NCBI RefSeq assembly: GCF_018614915.1
Contig: NZ_JAGGNU010000052.1
Location: 1 to 64,000, forward strand
Length of the DNA stretch: 64,000 nt
Direction of reading: 5' to 3'
From: Variovorax paradoxus
GTDB lineage: Bacteria; Pseudomonadota; Gammaproteobacteria; Burkholderiales; Burkholderiaceae_C
Positions 63,594 to 64,000 of this stretch are shown piece by piece (positions within the stretch are counted from its first letter, which is position 1; every line of letters starts with the position of its first letter). The position numbers were made by a program, and so were the translations under genes. The notes under the pieces were generated by a model. It made no database searches. It saw only the letters and a list, made by a program, of their open reading frames with translations, and was not told the DNA's origin.

Positions 63594-64000
63594 TCAGGCG
63601 GCCACGGCGCTCGGTGCCAGGTGCTTGTGGATCAGGGCGACCGCGGCAGCGCCTTCGCCGATCGCGCCGCCGACGCGCTTGACCGAGCCGGAGCGCACGT
63701 CGCCGACCGCGAACACGCCGGAGACGCTGGTCTCCAGCGCGGCCGCCGGCCTGGAGGGGAATCCCCGGCTCGCCGCCTCGCCGGTCAGCACGAAGCCGTG
63801 CTTGTCGACCGAGACGCCGCAGCCTTCGAGCCAGTCGGTTTCCGGCACCGCGCCGATGAACAGGAAGATATTGCGTGCCGGGCACCGCTCCTCGCCGCCG
63901 GTGCGGCGGTCGCGCCAGGTGGCGCCGTTCAATCCCGTGGCCGGCTCGCCGTGCAGCTGCAGCAGCTCGGTGTGGGGATGCAGTTCGATGTTGGGCGTGG
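63594..64000 (-). CDS. Thioredoxin-reductase-like FAD/NAD(P) oxidoreductase (partial, C-terminal part)
   Basis: The frame is open to the window edge, so only the last 135 residues are seen. They include PARNIFLFIGAVPETDWLEG, VDKHGFVLTGE and the FAD-binding end SGVFAVGDVRSGSVKRVGGA followed by GEGAAAVALIHKHL. This matches the C-terminus of thioredoxin reductase relatives fused to cyclic-nucleotide-binding domains. The N-terminal half lies outside the window. Confidence 0.88.
   Translation of the reverse strand, partial: TPNIELHPHTELLQLHGEPATGLNGATWRDRRTGGEERCPARNIFLFIGAVPETDWLEGCGVSVDKHGFVLTGEAASRGFPSRPAAALETSVSGVFAVGDVRSGSVKRVGGAIGEGAAAVALIHKHLAPSAVAA

Overview
The window is GC-rich DNA from a betaproteobacterium, most likely a Comamonadaceae member close to Variovorax. 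This rests on the many Bug/TctC-type solute-binding proteins, the malonate decarboxylase operon, the BrkB, Acs and FkbM proteins and the general codon usage. No rRNA or species-defining marker is present, so the genus is an inference.

Layout. 1-3.3 kb: the 5' part of a repeat-containing lipoprotein, an RlpA-like lipoprotein, a small conserved protein and a BrkB/YihY membrane protein. 3.4-16.2 kb: a catabolic island with a LysR and a GntR regulator at its ends. Between them lie an amidase, two Bug binding proteins (one frameshifted), a class II aldolase, a crotonase, a CaiB-type CoA-transferase, a choline-sulfatase-like sulfatase, an aldehyde dehydrogenase, a 3-hydroxyisobutyrate-type dehydrogenase and a cupin. 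Two matching CATAC-N7-(G/T)TATG dyads lie in its two divergent promoter regions, so one LysR protein may control the set. 16.3-28.0 kb: a type I secretion operon with a 2882-residue RTX adhesin carrying 16 tandem copies of a ~108-residue VCBS-like repeat, then its ABC exporter and HlyD adaptor. 28.3-31.9 kb: a UxaA/GarD-type dehydratase, a Bug protein and a frameshifted LysR gene, a sugar-acid module. 31.9-33.6 kb: ThpR, an FkbM methyltransferase and a scar holding a 90-bp copy of the BrkB gene. 33.6-44.2 kb: mauR-type regulator, matC, mdcACDEGBH and acs, which together import malonate, decarboxylate it and activate the released acetate.

44.5-55.1 kb: a six-gene operon with two CzcA/CusA-like RND permeases, an adaptor that appears to lack its hairpin and lipoyl region, two secreted proteins of unknown function and an AlgE-like outer-membrane barrel. 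A possible eight-codon leader ORF and a hairpin precede it. No TolC-type channel is encoded. I consider this the best candidate for an undescribed system. 55.3-62.7 kb: an accessory patch starting at tRNA-Arg(TCT) and ending at a 3' half of tRNA-Lys(TTT) and an intact tRNA-Pro(TGG). It holds small hypothetical genes, an HNH protein, gene remnants, an XRE regulator and an adenylation-domain-only DNA ligase. 62.8-64 kb: a glutathione S-transferase and the end of a thioredoxin-reductase-like flavoprotein.

All family assignments come from motif recognition by eye. No database search was run.
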